From Actinoplanes sandaracinus (lineage in GTDB: Bacteria; Actinomycetota; Actinomycetes; Mycobacteriales; Micromonosporaceae), in the NCBI RefSeq assembly GCF_030009775.1, contig NZ_JASCTH010000010.1, positions 87,006 to 151,005 on the forward strand: 64,000 nucleotides of DNA, read 5' to 3'. Position 1 is the stretch's first letter; every line of letters begins with the position of its first letter. Shown piece after piece: positions 17,346 through 25,981 of this stretch. The notes beneath the pieces were generated by a model. It did not search any database and was not told the DNA's origin. It saw nothing but the letters and a program-made list of their open reading frames with translations. Position numbers and translations under genes: made by a program.

Positions 17346-17944
17346 TCCGGCTGATGCTCGCCGACGACGAAGACCTGATCCGTGGTGCGCTGGCCGCATT
17401 ACTGGAGCTGGAGTCCGACCTGACGGTCGTGGGAGAGGCGCGGGACAGCGTGGCCGCGGTCGCGGTGGCCGTCGGGCGGCGCCCTGACCTGGCAGTGCTC
17501 GACCTGGAGATGCCGCCGGGCGACGGCCTGCGCGCCGCCACCGAGATTCGGGCCGCGTTGGGCATTCCCGTCGTCCTGGTCACCCGGCACGCCCGCCCAG
17601 CGGTGCTGCGCCGGGCGCTGGCCGCGGGGGTCGGTGGTTTCGTCCCGAAAACTACGCCGGCCTCCCGGCTTGCCGCGATCATCCGAACCGTGCACGCGGG
17701 TCGGCGCTATGTCGACCCAGAGATCGCCGCGAGCGCCCTGACCGAAAACGAATGCCCACTGACCGCTCGGGAACTGGAGATCCTGTCGGTCGTCCGCAGC
17801 GGCGCCCCCATCCTCGACGTCGCCGCCGCCGTGCACCTGGCGCCAGGCACGGTTCGCAACTACCTCTCCGCGGCGATGGCCAAACTCGGCGCCGACACCC
17901 GGCATGCGGCCGCCCGCCAGGCTTGGGAACAGGGCTGGATTTGA
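17342..17944 (+). CDS. DesR-like response regulator
   Basis: This is a 200-residue NarL-family regulator (MIRLMLADDEDLIRGALAAL). The phospho-acceptor Asp is in LAVLDLEMPPGDG, the switch Lys in GGFVPKTTPASRL, and the LuxR-type helix-turn-helix is LTARELEILSVVRSGAPILD to TVRNYLSAAMAKLG. The ATG overlaps the kinase stop. The divergent ABC exporter is the likely target; the 126-bp divergent spacer was not resolved into a clear operator. Confidence 0.93.
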   Translation: MIRLMLADDEDLIRGALAALLELESDLTVVGEARDSVAAVAVAVGRRPDLAVLDLEMPPGDGLRAATEIRAALGIPVVLVTRHARPAVLRRALAAGVGGFVPKTTPASRLAAIIRTVHAGRRYVDPEIAASALTENECPLTARELEILSVVRSGAPILDVAAAVHLAPGTVRNYLSAAMAKLGADTRHAAARQAWEQGWI

Positions 17945-18456
17945 CCCATCCCACGAAGCGTCACGCTCGGGGGCGTCAGGACCGGCATGGAAATGGGGCC
18001 GCGCTCAAGCAGCAGCGGACCAGCTCGGCCACAGCCATGTCCCGCTCGGCGGGCGACGGCTCGGCCAGGGCCTGCTCCGGGCGGCGGGAACGGCTTGGCC
18101 ATGTCCCGGTCGGCGGGGTCGGCTCGGCGACGGCCATGCGTCGGGCGGCGGGGACGGCTCGGCGACGGGCGTCGGGCGACGAGGACGGCTCGGCTACAGC
18201 GATGCGACGGGCGTCGGGCGACGAGGACGGCTCGGCTACAGCGATGCGACGGGCGTCGGGCGACGAGGACGGCTCGGCTACAGCGACGCGACGGGCGGCG
18301 GGGAGGACTCGGCTGTGGCCATGCCGAATCGAAGGGGACAACTCGGCCACGGGATGTGTCCTGTGGCCGCGGGGTCGCTCGGATGGTGGAGTCCAGTGGA
18401 GAGGAGATCCGGGGGCATGGCGAGACTTCCGCGGCGGGCGGACCGGCTCGGGCATG
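17945..18456. repeat. repeat-filled spacer containing a 42-bp x 3 array
   Basis: There is no credible gene. The whole stretch is built from degenerate GGCTCGGCNACNGCNATG-like segments. At 18169-18294 it resolves into three near-perfect 42-bp units (18169-18210, 18211-18252, 18253-18294) with one mismatch in the last. Because 42 is a multiple of three, long open frames appear on both strands as an artefact. Further on, CGGAAGCGGGGGCTTCCGTGG occurs twice near 18500-18550. Confidence 0.8.
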
Positions 18457-18495
18457 GCGACGCCCCAGCCGCAGGGGGATCGGCTGGGGCGTCGC
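18457..18495 (-). terminator. rho-independent terminator of CAP gene A
   Basis: A perfect 14-bp stem, GCGACGCCCCAGCC / GGCTGGGGCGTCGC, encloses the 11-nt loop GCAGGGGGATC, about 70 bp past the stop of the CAP gene. The same arms recur at 49101-49133 and a 13-bp variant with the same loop at 45275-45311, each time downstream of a CAP paralogue. Confidence 0.85.
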
Positions 18496-18563
18496 TGTGC
18501 GGAAGCGGGGGCTTCCGTGGTTCTGCGCGGAAGCGGGGGCTTCCGTGGTTCGGGTACCGAAGG

Positions 18564-19055
18564 TCAGTAGCCGAAGTTCTGGGTGTAGTAGGGGGTGCCG
18601 CTGGCGGTGTAGACGACGCCGACACCGACGGTCTTCGACTTGCAGTTGAGGATGTTGGCGCGGTGGCCCGGGCTCTTCATCCAGCCGTCGACGACCGCGG
18701 AGGCGCTGCGGTAACCCCAGGCGATGTTCTCGGCGGACGGCTTGGTGTAGCCGGCAGCCTTGACCCGGGTGACGAAGCTGGAGCCGCTACGGCCGGTGTG
18801 CGAGAACTTGCCGCTCTGCGCCATCCACCCGCTGTGGCCGCGGGCGGCCTCGGTGAGCTGCGCGTTCACCGCGAGCGCCGGGCAGCCGTGGCTGGTGCGC
18901 TCGATGTTGGTCAGGCGGTTGACCTCGGTCTGCAGCGCCTGCTCGCTGGCCTTCGCCGGGGCTGCTTCGGCCGGGGACGCGATCATCGTGGCGGCACCGA
19001 CGGCCGCGGGAGCGAGGAGGGCGGTCACGGCGAGGCGGCGAAGGAAGGAGCGCAA
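18564..19055 (-). CDS. secreted CAP (SCP/PR-1-like) domain protein, paralogue A
   Basis: This is a 163-residue protein from a TTG start (MRSFLRRLAVTALLAPAAVG). The start is chosen by comparison: paralogue B can only begin at this codon, and GAAAGGG lies 7 bases upstream in all three. A Sec signal ends near AEA-AP, and the mature part is a single CAP domain: LTNIERTSHGCPALAVN, ARGHSGWMAQ, FSHTG, AENIAWGY, WMKSPGHRANILNC, GVGVVY and a C-terminal YYTQNFGY. The CAP tetrad residues (two His, two Glu-like) are largely present. Two Cys could form a disulfide. The function of bacterial CAP proteins is mostly unknown. It has the same leader as paralogues at 45.4 and 49.1 kb. Confidence 0.9.
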   Translation of the reverse strand: MRSFLRRLAVTALLAPAAVGAATMIASPAEAAPAKASEQALQTEVNRLTNIERTSHGCPALAVNAQLTEAARGHSGWMAQSGKFSHTGRSGSSFVTRVKAAGYTKPSAENIAWGYRSASAVVDGWMKSPGHRANILNCKSKTVGVGVVYTASGTPYYTQNFGY

Positions 19056-19171
19056 GAGCAAACCCTTTCGTCGTACGGGGCCCGCCGTTCTGCGGGCTCA
19101 CCATTGACTTCGGCCCGCGCCCAGCGGCGGTGATCGCCAATGCGGTGCGTGATCGTTTCCGTCCGGTTGCC
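19056..19171 (-). promoter_or_regulatory. conserved 116-nt leader of CAP gene A
   Basis: Read on the minus strand it runs from GGCAACC to the TTG start. It has the same length (116 nt) as the leaders of the two other CAP genes. Invariant blocks are GGCAACC, TCACGCACCG, GTGAGCCCGC, CGAAAGGGT and TGCTC. A 6-bp hairpin GCCCGC/GCGGGC is kept while its six-base loop changes (AGAACG here, GGCACC in B and C). A structured regulatory leader is a reasonable inference; I do not recognise a known riboswitch class. Confidence 0.6.
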
Positions 19172-19235
19172 GGCTCCCGCCGCCACCGCGCCAGGCCACG
19201 CCGCGTCGTGCACCTTCTACCGCTGGGTCGCGGCC

Positions 19236-19373
19236 GGGCGTCCTGCCGGGTGGCGACCGGGCGTCCTGCCGGGTGGCGACCGGGCGTCCTGCCGGGTGGC
19301 GACCGGGCGTCCTGCTGGGCGGCGGCCGCGCCTCCCGTTGGGCAGCGACCGGACGTCCTGCTGGGCGGCGGCC
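19236..19373. repeat. 23-bp tandem repeat, six units
   Basis: Six units of 23 bp start at 19236, 19259, 19282, 19305, 19328 and 19351. The first three are identical (GGGCGTCCTGCCGGGTGGCG followed by ACC) and the others diverge (GGGCGGCGGCC endings). The array lies between the CAP leader and the NUDIX gene; 23 bp is not a multiple of three and no gene crosses it. Confidence 0.85.
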
Positions 19374-19487
19374 GGGCGGGAACCGCAGCAGTCGCGACCT
19401 TTGGCCGCGGCAGTTCCGGGCTACCGGTGGCGCCGGCCCGAAGTCGGTGGGGCTTCGTGGCGTTCGGCGATCTGAGATCGTGTCGCG

Positions 19488-19976
19488 ATGACCGAACTGG
19501 TGGAACGTGTCGACGATCAGGATCGTGTTGTCGATGTCGTCGGCCGGGATGTCGCGATCCGTCATGGCTGGCTGCACCGCATCGCCACCACCGTCTGCCG
19601 TGACGAAAGCGGAAGGTTCCTGGTGTGCCGCCGCGCTCAGGAGCTGTCCCGGTTCCCCGGCTACTACGAGGTGAGCTTCGGCGGGGCCGTGCAGGTCGGT
19701 GAGTCCTATCGGGCTGCGGCCGTCCGTGAGGTGGCGGAGGAACTGGGCGTTCACGTTCCGGTGCGCGAGGTGGTCAAGTTCCTGTGCCGGGGGGAGACCG
19801 GCTCGTACTGGCTGGGTGTCCACGAAGCGGTCGTCACCGGCGATGTGGTGCCCGATCCCCGAGCGGTGAGCTGGGTGGGTTGGCTGACCGAAGCGGAGCT
19901 CGACCGAGCCGTGCAAGCTCACCGGTTCGTTCCGGATGGTCAGGAGGCGCTCCGCCGGTACCGGGGGAGCGAATGA
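19488..19976 (+). CDS. NUDIX hydrolase
   Basis: This is a 162-residue protein with a complete Nudix box GGAVQVGESYRAAAVREVAE followed by ELGV (GX5EX7REUXEEXGU). The N-terminal part LVERVDDQDRVVDVVGRDVA resembles isopentenyl-diphosphate-isomerase-like or YfcD-type NUDIX proteins. The fold hydrolyses nucleoside-diphosphate-linked substrates using Mg2+; the substrate is not evident. ATG 19488 is the first start. Its stop overlaps an ATG (19973) that opens a possible degenerate gene. Confidence 0.88.
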   Translation: MTELVERVDDQDRVVDVVGRDVAIRHGWLHRIATTVCRDESGRFLVCRRAQELSRFPGYYEVSFGGAVQVGESYRAAAVREVAEELGVHVPVREVVKFLCRGETGSYWLGVHEAVVTGDVVPDPRAVSWVGWLTEAELDRAVQAHRFVPDGQEALRRYRGSE

Positions 19977-20220
19977 CATCTCACCGGCCGCTGTCGGGGG
20001 GAGAGAAATGGGTGGCACTCGTGGTGGTCGCGGCCGCACTGACGGGGCCGGCTCCACGACACCGACCGCACCGGCGACCTGGCCCGCGTCATGTCGATCG
20101 GCGCGGAGGCGGCCGAATGGGCCGACGTCGTGGGGCGGATGCGGATGCCGCGGCATGTGGCCGTCGCCTACGAGGCGGGCCGGCACGGCATGGAGCGGAC
20201 TGCCGGCCCGCCGCGATCAA
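19973..20220 (+). pseudogene. possible broken gene behind the NUDIX gene
   Basis: ATG 19973 overlaps the NUDIX stop and starts MTSHRPLSGGEKWVALVVVA, but that frame degenerates after about 25 residues. Another frame then reads LHDTDRTGDLARVMSIGAEA, AEWADVVGRMRMPRHVAVAY and EAGRHGMERTAGPP before running into the antisense of the next gene. This looks like a small coupled protein with a frameshift and no proper stop. Composition is the only support; the family is unknown. Confidence 0.25.
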
Positions 20221-20241
20221 CGGCGGGCCGACAGGCGACGG

Positions 20242-21342
20242 TCACTTCGTCAGCGGTGCCAGTTTCGGGTCGTCGGCGTACGCCGTGGCCGCGTTGTCCT
20301 TGGTCACGATGACCGGAGCCAACAGGTACGCCGGCACCACTTTGACGCCGTTGTCGTACGACTTGGTGTCGTTGACCTCCGGCGCGGCCCCCGTCTGCAG
20401 TGTCTTCACCATCTTGATGGTCTCGGCGACGAGCTTGCGGGTGTCCTTGTTGATCGTCGAGTACTGCTCCCCGGCCACGATCGATTTGACCGACTCCACC
20501 TCGGAGTCCTGCCCGGTCACCACCGGGATCGGCTTCCCGGCGCCCTTGACCGACGTGATGATCGCCCGGGCGAGGGTGTCGTTCGGCGACAGCACCCCGT
20601 CCAGGGTCTTGCTGCTGTAGGTGGAGGTCAGCAGCGCGTCCATCCGGCTCTGCGCGTTCTCCGCCTTCCAGCCCTGCGTCGCCGTCTGCTTCACGTCGGT
20701 CTGCCCCGAGCCGACGACCACGTCACCTTTGTCGATGGCCGGCTTGAGCACGTCCATCGCGCCGTTGAAGAACACGCCCGAGTTGTTGTCGTCCGGCGAG
20801 CCGGAGAACAGCTCGATGGTCCACGGGCCGGTCGGCTTCTTCGCCTTCATGCCGTCGAGCAGCGCCTGCCCCTGCAACTGGCCGACCTTGAAGTTGTCGA
20901 ACGCGATGTAGTAGTCGACGTCCTTGGTGTTCGTGATCAGCCGGTCGTAGGCGATGACCACCGTCCCGGCCTGCTTGGCCTGCGCGACCTGGGTGGACAG
21001 CTGTGCCGCGTCGGTCGCGCCGATCACGATCACCTTGGCGCCCTTGGTCACCATCGCGACGATCTGGGCCTGCTGGTCGGCGACGGTCGTCGACGCCCCC
21101 GCGTACTGCACGTCGGACTGGAACCCGGCCGCTTTGAGACCGTTGGTGAACAGATCGCCGGCGAGCACCCAGTTCTCCGACGTCTTCGACGGCAGCGCCA
21201 CGCCGATCAGCGCGTCGGCCGCGAATCCCTTGGCCGGCGTGCCGGCGGTGCCGCCCTCGCCCTCACGTTCGGAGTTGCAGCCGCTCGCCACGAGCGCCGC
21301 CGTGAATCCGACGATCAACACCTTTTTCCATGATGTACGCAC
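20242..21342 (-). CDS. chvE: ChvE-like sugar ABC transporter substrate-binding lipoprotein
   Basis: This is a 366-residue protein from GTG 21342 with a lipoprotein signal (VRTSWKKVLIVGFTAALVAS followed by GC). It is a type-I periplasmic-binding fold: IGVALPSKTSENWVLAGDLF, AGTVVIAYDRLITNTKDVDY, FSGSPDDNNSGVFFNGAMDV, VTGQDSEVESVKSIVAGEQY. The pattern matches ChvE/MmsE multiple-monosaccharide-binding proteins (galactose, arabinose, xylose, glucose). It is the third gene of a minus-strand operon after the ATPase and permease, with a 38-bp gap. In agrobacteria ChvE also signals to a virulence kinase; no such partner is seen here. Confidence 0.88.
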   Translation of the reverse strand: MRTSWKKVLIVGFTAALVASGCNSEREGEGGTAGTPAKGFAADALIGVALPSKTSENWVLAGDLFTNGLKAAGFQSDVQYAGASTTVADQQAQIVAMVTKGAKVIVIGATDAAQLSTQVAQAKQAGTVVIAYDRLITNTKDVDYYIAFDNFKVGQLQGQALLDGMKAKKPTGPWTIELFSGSPDDNNSGVFFNGAMDVLKPAIDKGDVVVGSGQTDVKQTATQGWKAENAQSRMDALLTSTYSSKTLDGVLSPNDTLARAIITSVKGAGKPIPVVTGQDSEVESVKSIVAGEQYSTINKDTRKLVAETIKMVKTLQTGAAPEVNDTKSYDNGVKVVPAYLLAPVIVTKDNAATAYADDPKLAPLTK

Positions 21343-21380
21343 TCCGCGATCACCTTTCTCGAAAGAGGAACGGTGGGAGG

Positions 21381-22682
21381 TCAGCCGGCTGCCGCGGCCT
21401 TCGCGTCCGCACGGCTCGGGGTGGCGGGCGCGCCGGGCGGTGCCGGGGGCTCGCGGTGGAACGGGCGCGTCAACGACCCGATGATCGAGAACCGGCCCTG
21501 CTTCTTGTTGTAGACGTCGAGCGCGACGGCACCGAGCAGGAACAGGCCCCTGATGATCTGGACCATGTCGGAGCCCGTACCGATGAGCTGAAGTCCGTTG
21601 TTGAGGACCGCCACGACCAGGCCGCCGACGATGGACCCGCTGACCGTGCCGAGACCGCCGGAGACCGCCGCGCCGCCGATGAAGACCGCGGCGATCGCGT
21701 CGAGTTCCCAGGTGAGCCCGTCCTGCGGCCCGGACGCCGCGGACCGCGCCACGAAGATCATGCCGGCGAGTGCCGACAGCAGCCCCATGTTGGTCATGAC
21801 CAGGAAGTTGACCCGGCGCAGCCGGACCCCGGACAGTTCGGCGGCCCGCGCGTTGCCGCCGACGGCGTAGATGTGCCGGCCGCCCGCGGTGTTGCGGGTG
21901 TAGAACGAGTAGGCGATCACCAGGACCGCGAGGATGATGCCAGAGACCGGGAAGCTGGTGCCGACCCGCCCGCCGGCGAACCGCAGGGTGGCGAAGACGA
22001 TCACGCTGAGCAGGATCGTGAGCCGCAGCACCGAGATCCACGCCGGGGCCGGCTCGGCGCCCTCCATCTGCTGGCGCACCCGCCGGGACCGCCACTCCCG
22101 CCAGATCACCGCCGCGCACAACAGCAGGCCGAGCAGCAGCGTCAGGTTGTTGTACCCGGTGGCGGGGCCGACCTCCGGCAGGTAGCCGGCGCCGATCACC
22201 CGGAACCCCTCCGGCACGGGCACCGTGTCCGCGTTGCCGATGTACTGGTTGCCGCCGCGGAACAGCAGCATCCCGGCGAGCGTGACGATGAACGCCGGCA
22301 CGCCGATGTAGGCGACCCAGAAGCCCTGCCAGGCGCCGATCAGCGCGCCGACGGCGAGACCGAGCAGGATGCCGGCCGGCCACGGCACGTCGTGTTCGGT
22401 GACCGCTTTCGCCACCACGATGCCGGTGAACGCGGCGACCGAGCCCACCGACAGGTCGATGTGACCGGCGACGATCACCATCAGCATGCCGATCGACAGG
22501 ATCGAGATGTACGCGTACTGCTGGGTGAGGGCGATCAGGTTGCCCGAGGTCAGAGTCAGCCCGCCGGTGCGGATCTGGAAGTACAGGACGATCGCCACCA
22601 GCGTGAAGATCATTCCGAATTGGCGGGCGTTGGAGGTCGTACCCCCGAAGAGGTTCTTCTGAAGGTCTCTGACGCGGCTCAT
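21381..22682 (-). CDS. gguB: multiple-sugar ABC transporter permease
   Basis: This is a 433-residue permease (MSRVRDLQKNLFGGTTSNAR) with about ten membrane helices and the RbsC/XylH-type segments AGHIDLSVGSVAAFTG and AVFIGGAAVSGGLGTVSGSI. The ATG overlaps the ATPase stop by 4 bp. The C terminus is a short hydrophilic tail rich in Pro and Ala. Length and order (ATPase-permease-binding protein) correspond to GguA-GguB-ChvE. Role: sugar uptake across the cytoplasmic membrane. Confidence 0.9.
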   Translation of the reverse strand: MSRVRDLQKNLFGGTTSNARQFGMIFTLVAIVLYFQIRTGGLTLTSGNLIALTQQYAYISILSIGMLMVIVAGHIDLSVGSVAAFTGIVVAKAVTEHDVPWPAGILLGLAVGALIGAWQGFWVAYIGVPAFIVTLAGMLLFRGGNQYIGNADTVPVPEGFRVIGAGYLPEVGPATGYNNLTLLLGLLLCAAVIWREWRSRRVRQQMEGAEPAPAWISVLRLTILLSVIVFATLRFAGGRVGTSFPVSGIILAVLVIAYSFYTRNTAGGRHIYAVGGNARAAELSGVRLRRVNFLVMTNMGLLSALAGMIFVARSAASGPQDGLTWELDAIAAVFIGGAAVSGGLGTVSGSIVGGLVVAVLNNGLQLIGTGSDMVQIIRGLFLLGAVALDVYNKKQGRFSIIGSLTRPFHREPPAPPGAPATPSRADAKAAAAG

Positions 22683-24220
22683 GGCGTCGGCAGCCTCCTG
22701 CTCGAGGTCATCTGTTTCATCAGAAGTTCCGGGTCGGCGTCGCGCCGGGCGACCTCCCCGGTGATGGCGCCCTCGAAGACCGTGTAGATCCGGTCGCAGA
22801 GGCCGATCAGCTCCGGCATCTCGGAGGAGATGACGATGACGCCGCGGCCCTCGTCGGCGAGCCGCTGGATGATGCCGTAGATCTCGTACTTCGCGCCCAC
22901 GTCGATGCCGCGCGTGGGTTCGTCGAGGATGAGCAGGTCCGGGTCGGTGAACATCCACTTCGCCAGGACGACCTTTTGCTGGTTGCCGCCGGAGAGCCTG
23001 GTCACCGGCTCGTCGACGGTCGGCGTCTTGATCCGCAGGCTCTTCCGGTAGCTCTCCGCCTCGTGGTACTGGGCGGCCTCGTCCAGCACTCCCCGGCGTG
23101 TGATCTTGGAGAGTTTGGCGGCGACCACCGACGTCTTCACGTCGTCGAGCAGGTTCAGGCCGATCGCCTTGCGGTCCTCGCTGACATAGGCCAGACCGTG
23201 CGCGATCGCGTCCGCCACCGACCTGATCTCGACCTCCCGGCCGTCCTTGAAGATCTTTCCATCGAGGTGTACGCCGTACGAGCGACCGAAGATGCTCATC
23301 GCCAGCTCGGTGCGCCCGGCACCCATCAGCCCGGCGAACCCGACGATCTCGCCGCGCCGGACCGTGAACGCGGAGTTCTTGCAGACCAACCGGTCCGCCG
23401 AGATCGGATGCCGGACCGTCCAGTCCCGGACCTCGAAGAACACCTCGCCGATCCTGGGCACGTGCTCGGGGAACCGGCTCTCCAGATCACGGCCGACCAT
23501 TCCCCGTACGATCCGGTCCTCGTCGACCTCGCCCGAGGCGACCGTGATCGTCTCGATGGTCCGCCCGTCCCGCAGGATGGTGATCGCGTCGGCGATCGCC
23601 TCCACCTCGTTCAGCTTGTGCGAGATCATGATCGAGGTGATGCCGCGCTGTTTGAACCCGCGCAGCAGATCGAGCAGGTGCCGCGAGTCGGTCTCGTTGA
23701 GCGCGGCCGTCGGCTCGTCCAGGATCAGCAGCTTCACGTCCTTCGCGAACGCCTTGGCGATCTCCACGAGCTGCTGCTTGCCGACGCCGATGTCCTTCAC
23801 CAGCGTGTCCGGGTCCTCCTTCAGCCCGACGAGGCTCATCAACTCGAGGGCCCGGTGGTTGGCGGCCTTCCAGTCGATGCGTCCCCACCGGCGCGGCTCG
23901 TTGCCGAGAAAGATGTTCTCGGTGATCGACATCCCCGGGACCAGCGCCAGCTCCTGATGGATGATCACGATGCCGGCGTGCTCGCTGGCCCGGATGTCGC
24001 CGAATCGGCACTCCCGGCCCTGATAGAAGATGTCGCCGTCATAGGTTCCGTACGGGTGCACCCCACTGAGGACCTTCATCAGGGTGGACTTGCCGGCCCC
24101 GTTCTCCCCGCAGATCGCGTGGATCTCGCCGGCCGCGACGACCAGGCTCACATCGGACAGCGCCCGGACGCCCGGGAACTCCTTGGTGATCGCGCGCATC
24201 TCCAACAGGGCGTTGCCCAC
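22679..24220 (-). CDS. gguA: sugar ABC transporter ATPase with two nucleotide-binding domains
   Basis: This is a 513-residue double ATPase. The GTG start is preceded by GGAGG five bases upstream, and longer upstream frames are repeat sequence. Domain 1 has Walker A GENGAGKSTLMKVLSG, signature GVGKQQLVEIAKAF and LLILDEPTAALNE. Domain 2 has the degenerate Walker A GLMGAGRTELAMSIFG, signature LSGGNQQKVVLAKWM and LILDEPTRGIDVGAKYEIY. This is the RbsA/XylG/MmsA (GguA) type of carbohydrate importer ATPase. It is the first gene of the operon. Confidence 0.93.
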   Translation of the reverse strand: MGNALLEMRAITKEFPGVRALSDVSLVVAAGEIHAICGENGAGKSTLMKVLSGVHPYGTYDGDIFYQGRECRFGDIRASEHAGIVIIHQELALVPGMSITENIFLGNEPRRWGRIDWKAANHRALELMSLVGLKEDPDTLVKDIGVGKQQLVEIAKAFAKDVKLLILDEPTAALNETDSRHLLDLLRGFKQRGITSIMISHKLNEVEAIADAITILRDGRTIETITVASGEVDEDRIVRGMVGRDLESRFPEHVPRIGEVFFEVRDWTVRHPISADRLVCKNSAFTVRRGEIVGFAGLMGAGRTELAMSIFGRSYGVHLDGKIFKDGREVEIRSVADAIAHGLAYVSEDRKAIGLNLLDDVKTSVVAAKLSKITRRGVLDEAAQYHEAESYRKSLRIKTPTVDEPVTRLSGGNQQKVVLAKWMFTDPDLLILDEPTRGIDVGAKYEIYGIIQRLADEGRGVIVISSEMPELIGLCDRIYTVFEGAITGEVARRDADPELLMKQMTSSRRLPTP

Positions 24221-24265
24221 GGGAACCTCCGGCGCGCTTGTCCACAAGATCGTCACGGATTGCGT

Positions 24266-24281
24266 GTGCGTGTTTTCGCAC
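24266..24281. promoter_or_regulatory. short inverted repeat upstream of the sugar ABC operon
   Basis: GTGCG-TGTTTT-CGCAC lies about 45 bp upstream of the gguA start, in the least GC-rich stretch of this spacer. It could be a regulator site for the operon. The arms are only 5 bp, so the assignment is weak. Confidence 0.3.
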
Positions 24282-24424
24282 TGTAAATCCAAGTGACAGA
24301 AGCCGCCATCCCTGAACGCCCCCACCCGGTTCCGGAACTCGATACCCCCGCCGCCGCCCGCCCCGCTGTCCCGCCCCCGCCCTCGTTCGTGGCGCCCCGC
24401 CGCCCATCTGCGCCGCCCATCTGT

Positions 24425-24487
24425 GCCGTCCGTGCCGTCCGTGCCGTCCGTGCCGTCCGTGCCGTCCGTGCCGTCCGTGCCGTCCGG
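24425..24487. repeat. 9-bp tandem repeat, seven units
   Basis: GCCGTCCGT is repeated six times perfectly, with a seventh unit ending in G (24425-24487). It lies in the 580-bp spacer between the divergent sugar ABC operon and the P450 gene. The rest of the spacer has GGCTACGGCTG-type motifs (near 24608 and 24670) and no gene with a credible start. Confidence 0.9.
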
Positions 24488-24802
24488 CCTGGCCCTGTCG
24501 GCCAGAGGCGCACGACGGCCGGAAGCCACACCTGGAATGCCGCCGGGCGGCGCCACCCGTACCCCAGCCGTAGTTCGTCTGTGGTTTGCCGTGGGGGTGG
24601 GGTCGGTGGGCTACGGCTGGTGGGTTGGGCCGTAGCGGAGGCGCGGTATTTCATGGGGGTGGGGTGTGTGGGCTACGGCTGGCGGGCTGGGTCCTGGCTG
24701 GGGTGCGGTAGGCGGTGGGGTGGTAGGGGCGTCGCTGGGCGAATCGGGCTGCGAGTGGGTGATCGGGCAGCGGCCGGGGCGGCACCGGGCGAGGATGACG
24801 GG

Positions 24803-25981
24803 ATGCTGGATACCGCCCGCCGCCACGAGTTCTGTGTCCTCGCCGCGGCCAAGCCGGCCCTGCCCGTCCTGCTCACCGCCGGCCGGCTCGCGGGCCGGCT
24901 GCGTCGGGTGCCGCGGATCGGGTGGGTGGTCTCCGACCCGGTCGTCGCCAGGCGGATCCTCAACGACCCGGCCCACTTCACCCTTCTGGGCGAGGGCGGC
25001 GTCGGGCACATGTGGGCGCAGGTGCTCGGCGACTGGGTCAACGACATCTTCGACGGCCCCGGCCACCACCAGCTCCGGTCCCGCACCCGGGACCTGTTCA
25101 CCGACGACAACGCCCGGCAGCTCACCGCCAGGGTGATCGGGCCACGGCTGGCACAGGCCGGAGCCGCGCTGGACGCCGGTCAGGCCGTCGACGTCGCCGA
25201 CCTGGGCCGGGTACTGGTCGGGCGGATCGTCGCGGACCTGCTGCAACTGCGCGTCGAGGACCGCGACGAGGCGTACCGGGAGATCTTCGCGACCGGTGAG
25301 GAACTCGCCGCCCTGGCGCTCGGCACCACCACCTCCACCCACCTCGCGCCGGAGACGATCTCCCGTGCCAAGGCGATCGTCGCCCGCCTGACCGTCAACG
25401 TGGCCGAGGCCTGGCGGACCGCGGCGCCGGAGACGGTGCTCGGCCGCTGCCGTGACCTCGGGCTCGAACAACGCCAGGCGGAAGGCCTGGCGACCCTGCT
25501 CATGGTCGCCGGGACGGAGACGGCGGCGAGCGCGATGGCTCGTACCGTGGCGATCCTGCATGACACCGGTGCGCAGCACCGGCTCCGCGGCGACCCGTCG
25601 CTGCTGCCCGACGCCGTCCGCGAGGGTCTGCGGGTCACCTCGCCGGCTCCGCTGATCGGCCGTGCGGTCGCCGCCGACGTCACCGTGGAGGGCCGGCGGC
25701 TCCGCGCGGGCGAGCGGGTCCTGATGTTGACCTGGACGGCCAACAACGCGGCCGGACCCTTCGATCTGGACCGTGGCTACCTGCCGGAGCACCGCCAGTT
25801 GTGGTTCGGCGCCGGCCGCCACCTGTGCCTGGGCGCGCCGCTCGCCCGGGCCGAGATCACCGTCCTGCTGCAGACCCTGCTGGCGAGCGGCCGGGCATGG
25901 CGCATCAGTCACCGCAGCTATCGCCGCAAGGTTTTGATTCCTTCGTACGCCCACCTGCCGCTCCGCCTCGCCCGCCACTGA
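24803..25981 (+). CDS. cytochrome P450
   Basis: This is a 392-residue P450 starting MLDTARRHEFCVLAAAKPAL; GAGG at 24791-24794 supports ATG 24803, whereas the upstream frame is repeat sequence. Diagnostic motifs are the I-helix LLMVAGTETAASAM (oxygen activation), the K-helix ExxR in VREGLRVTSP, and the heme loop FGAGRHLCLGAPLAR with the thiolate Cys. It is soluble and cytosolic, of the bacterial class needing ferredoxin and reductase, which are not nearby. The substrate is unknown and no biosynthetic cluster surrounds it. Confidence 0.93.
   Translation: MLDTARRHEFCVLAAAKPALPVLLTAGRLAGRLRRVPRIGWVVSDPVVARRILNDPAHFTLLGEGGVGHMWAQVLGDWVNDIFDGPGHHQLRSRTRDLFTDDNARQLTARVIGPRLAQAGAALDAGQAVDVADLGRVLVGRIVADLLQLRVEDRDEAYREIFATGEELAALALGTTTSTHLAPETISRAKAIVARLTVNVAEAWRTAAPETVLGRCRDLGLEQRQAEGLATLLMVAGTETAASAMARTVAILHDTGAQHRLRGDPSLLPDAVREGLRVTSPAPLIGRAVAADVTVEGRRLRAGERVLMLTWTANNAAGPFDLDRGYLPEHRQLWFGAGRHLCLGAPLARAEITVLLQTLLASGRAWRISHRSYRRKVLIPSYAHLPLRLARH

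Noticed and set aside
18787..19140. Upstream open frame in the CAP leader (GTGAGCCCG start) as a leader peptide
   Set aside because: It starts at a conserved GTG but runs about 250 bases into the CAP coding region in another frame in all copies, unlike a regulatory uORF; the length follows from GC bias.
19056..19171. c-di-AMP (ydaO-type) or c-di-GMP riboswitch before the CAP gene
   Set aside because: The invariant sequences of those classes that I know are not present in the leader.
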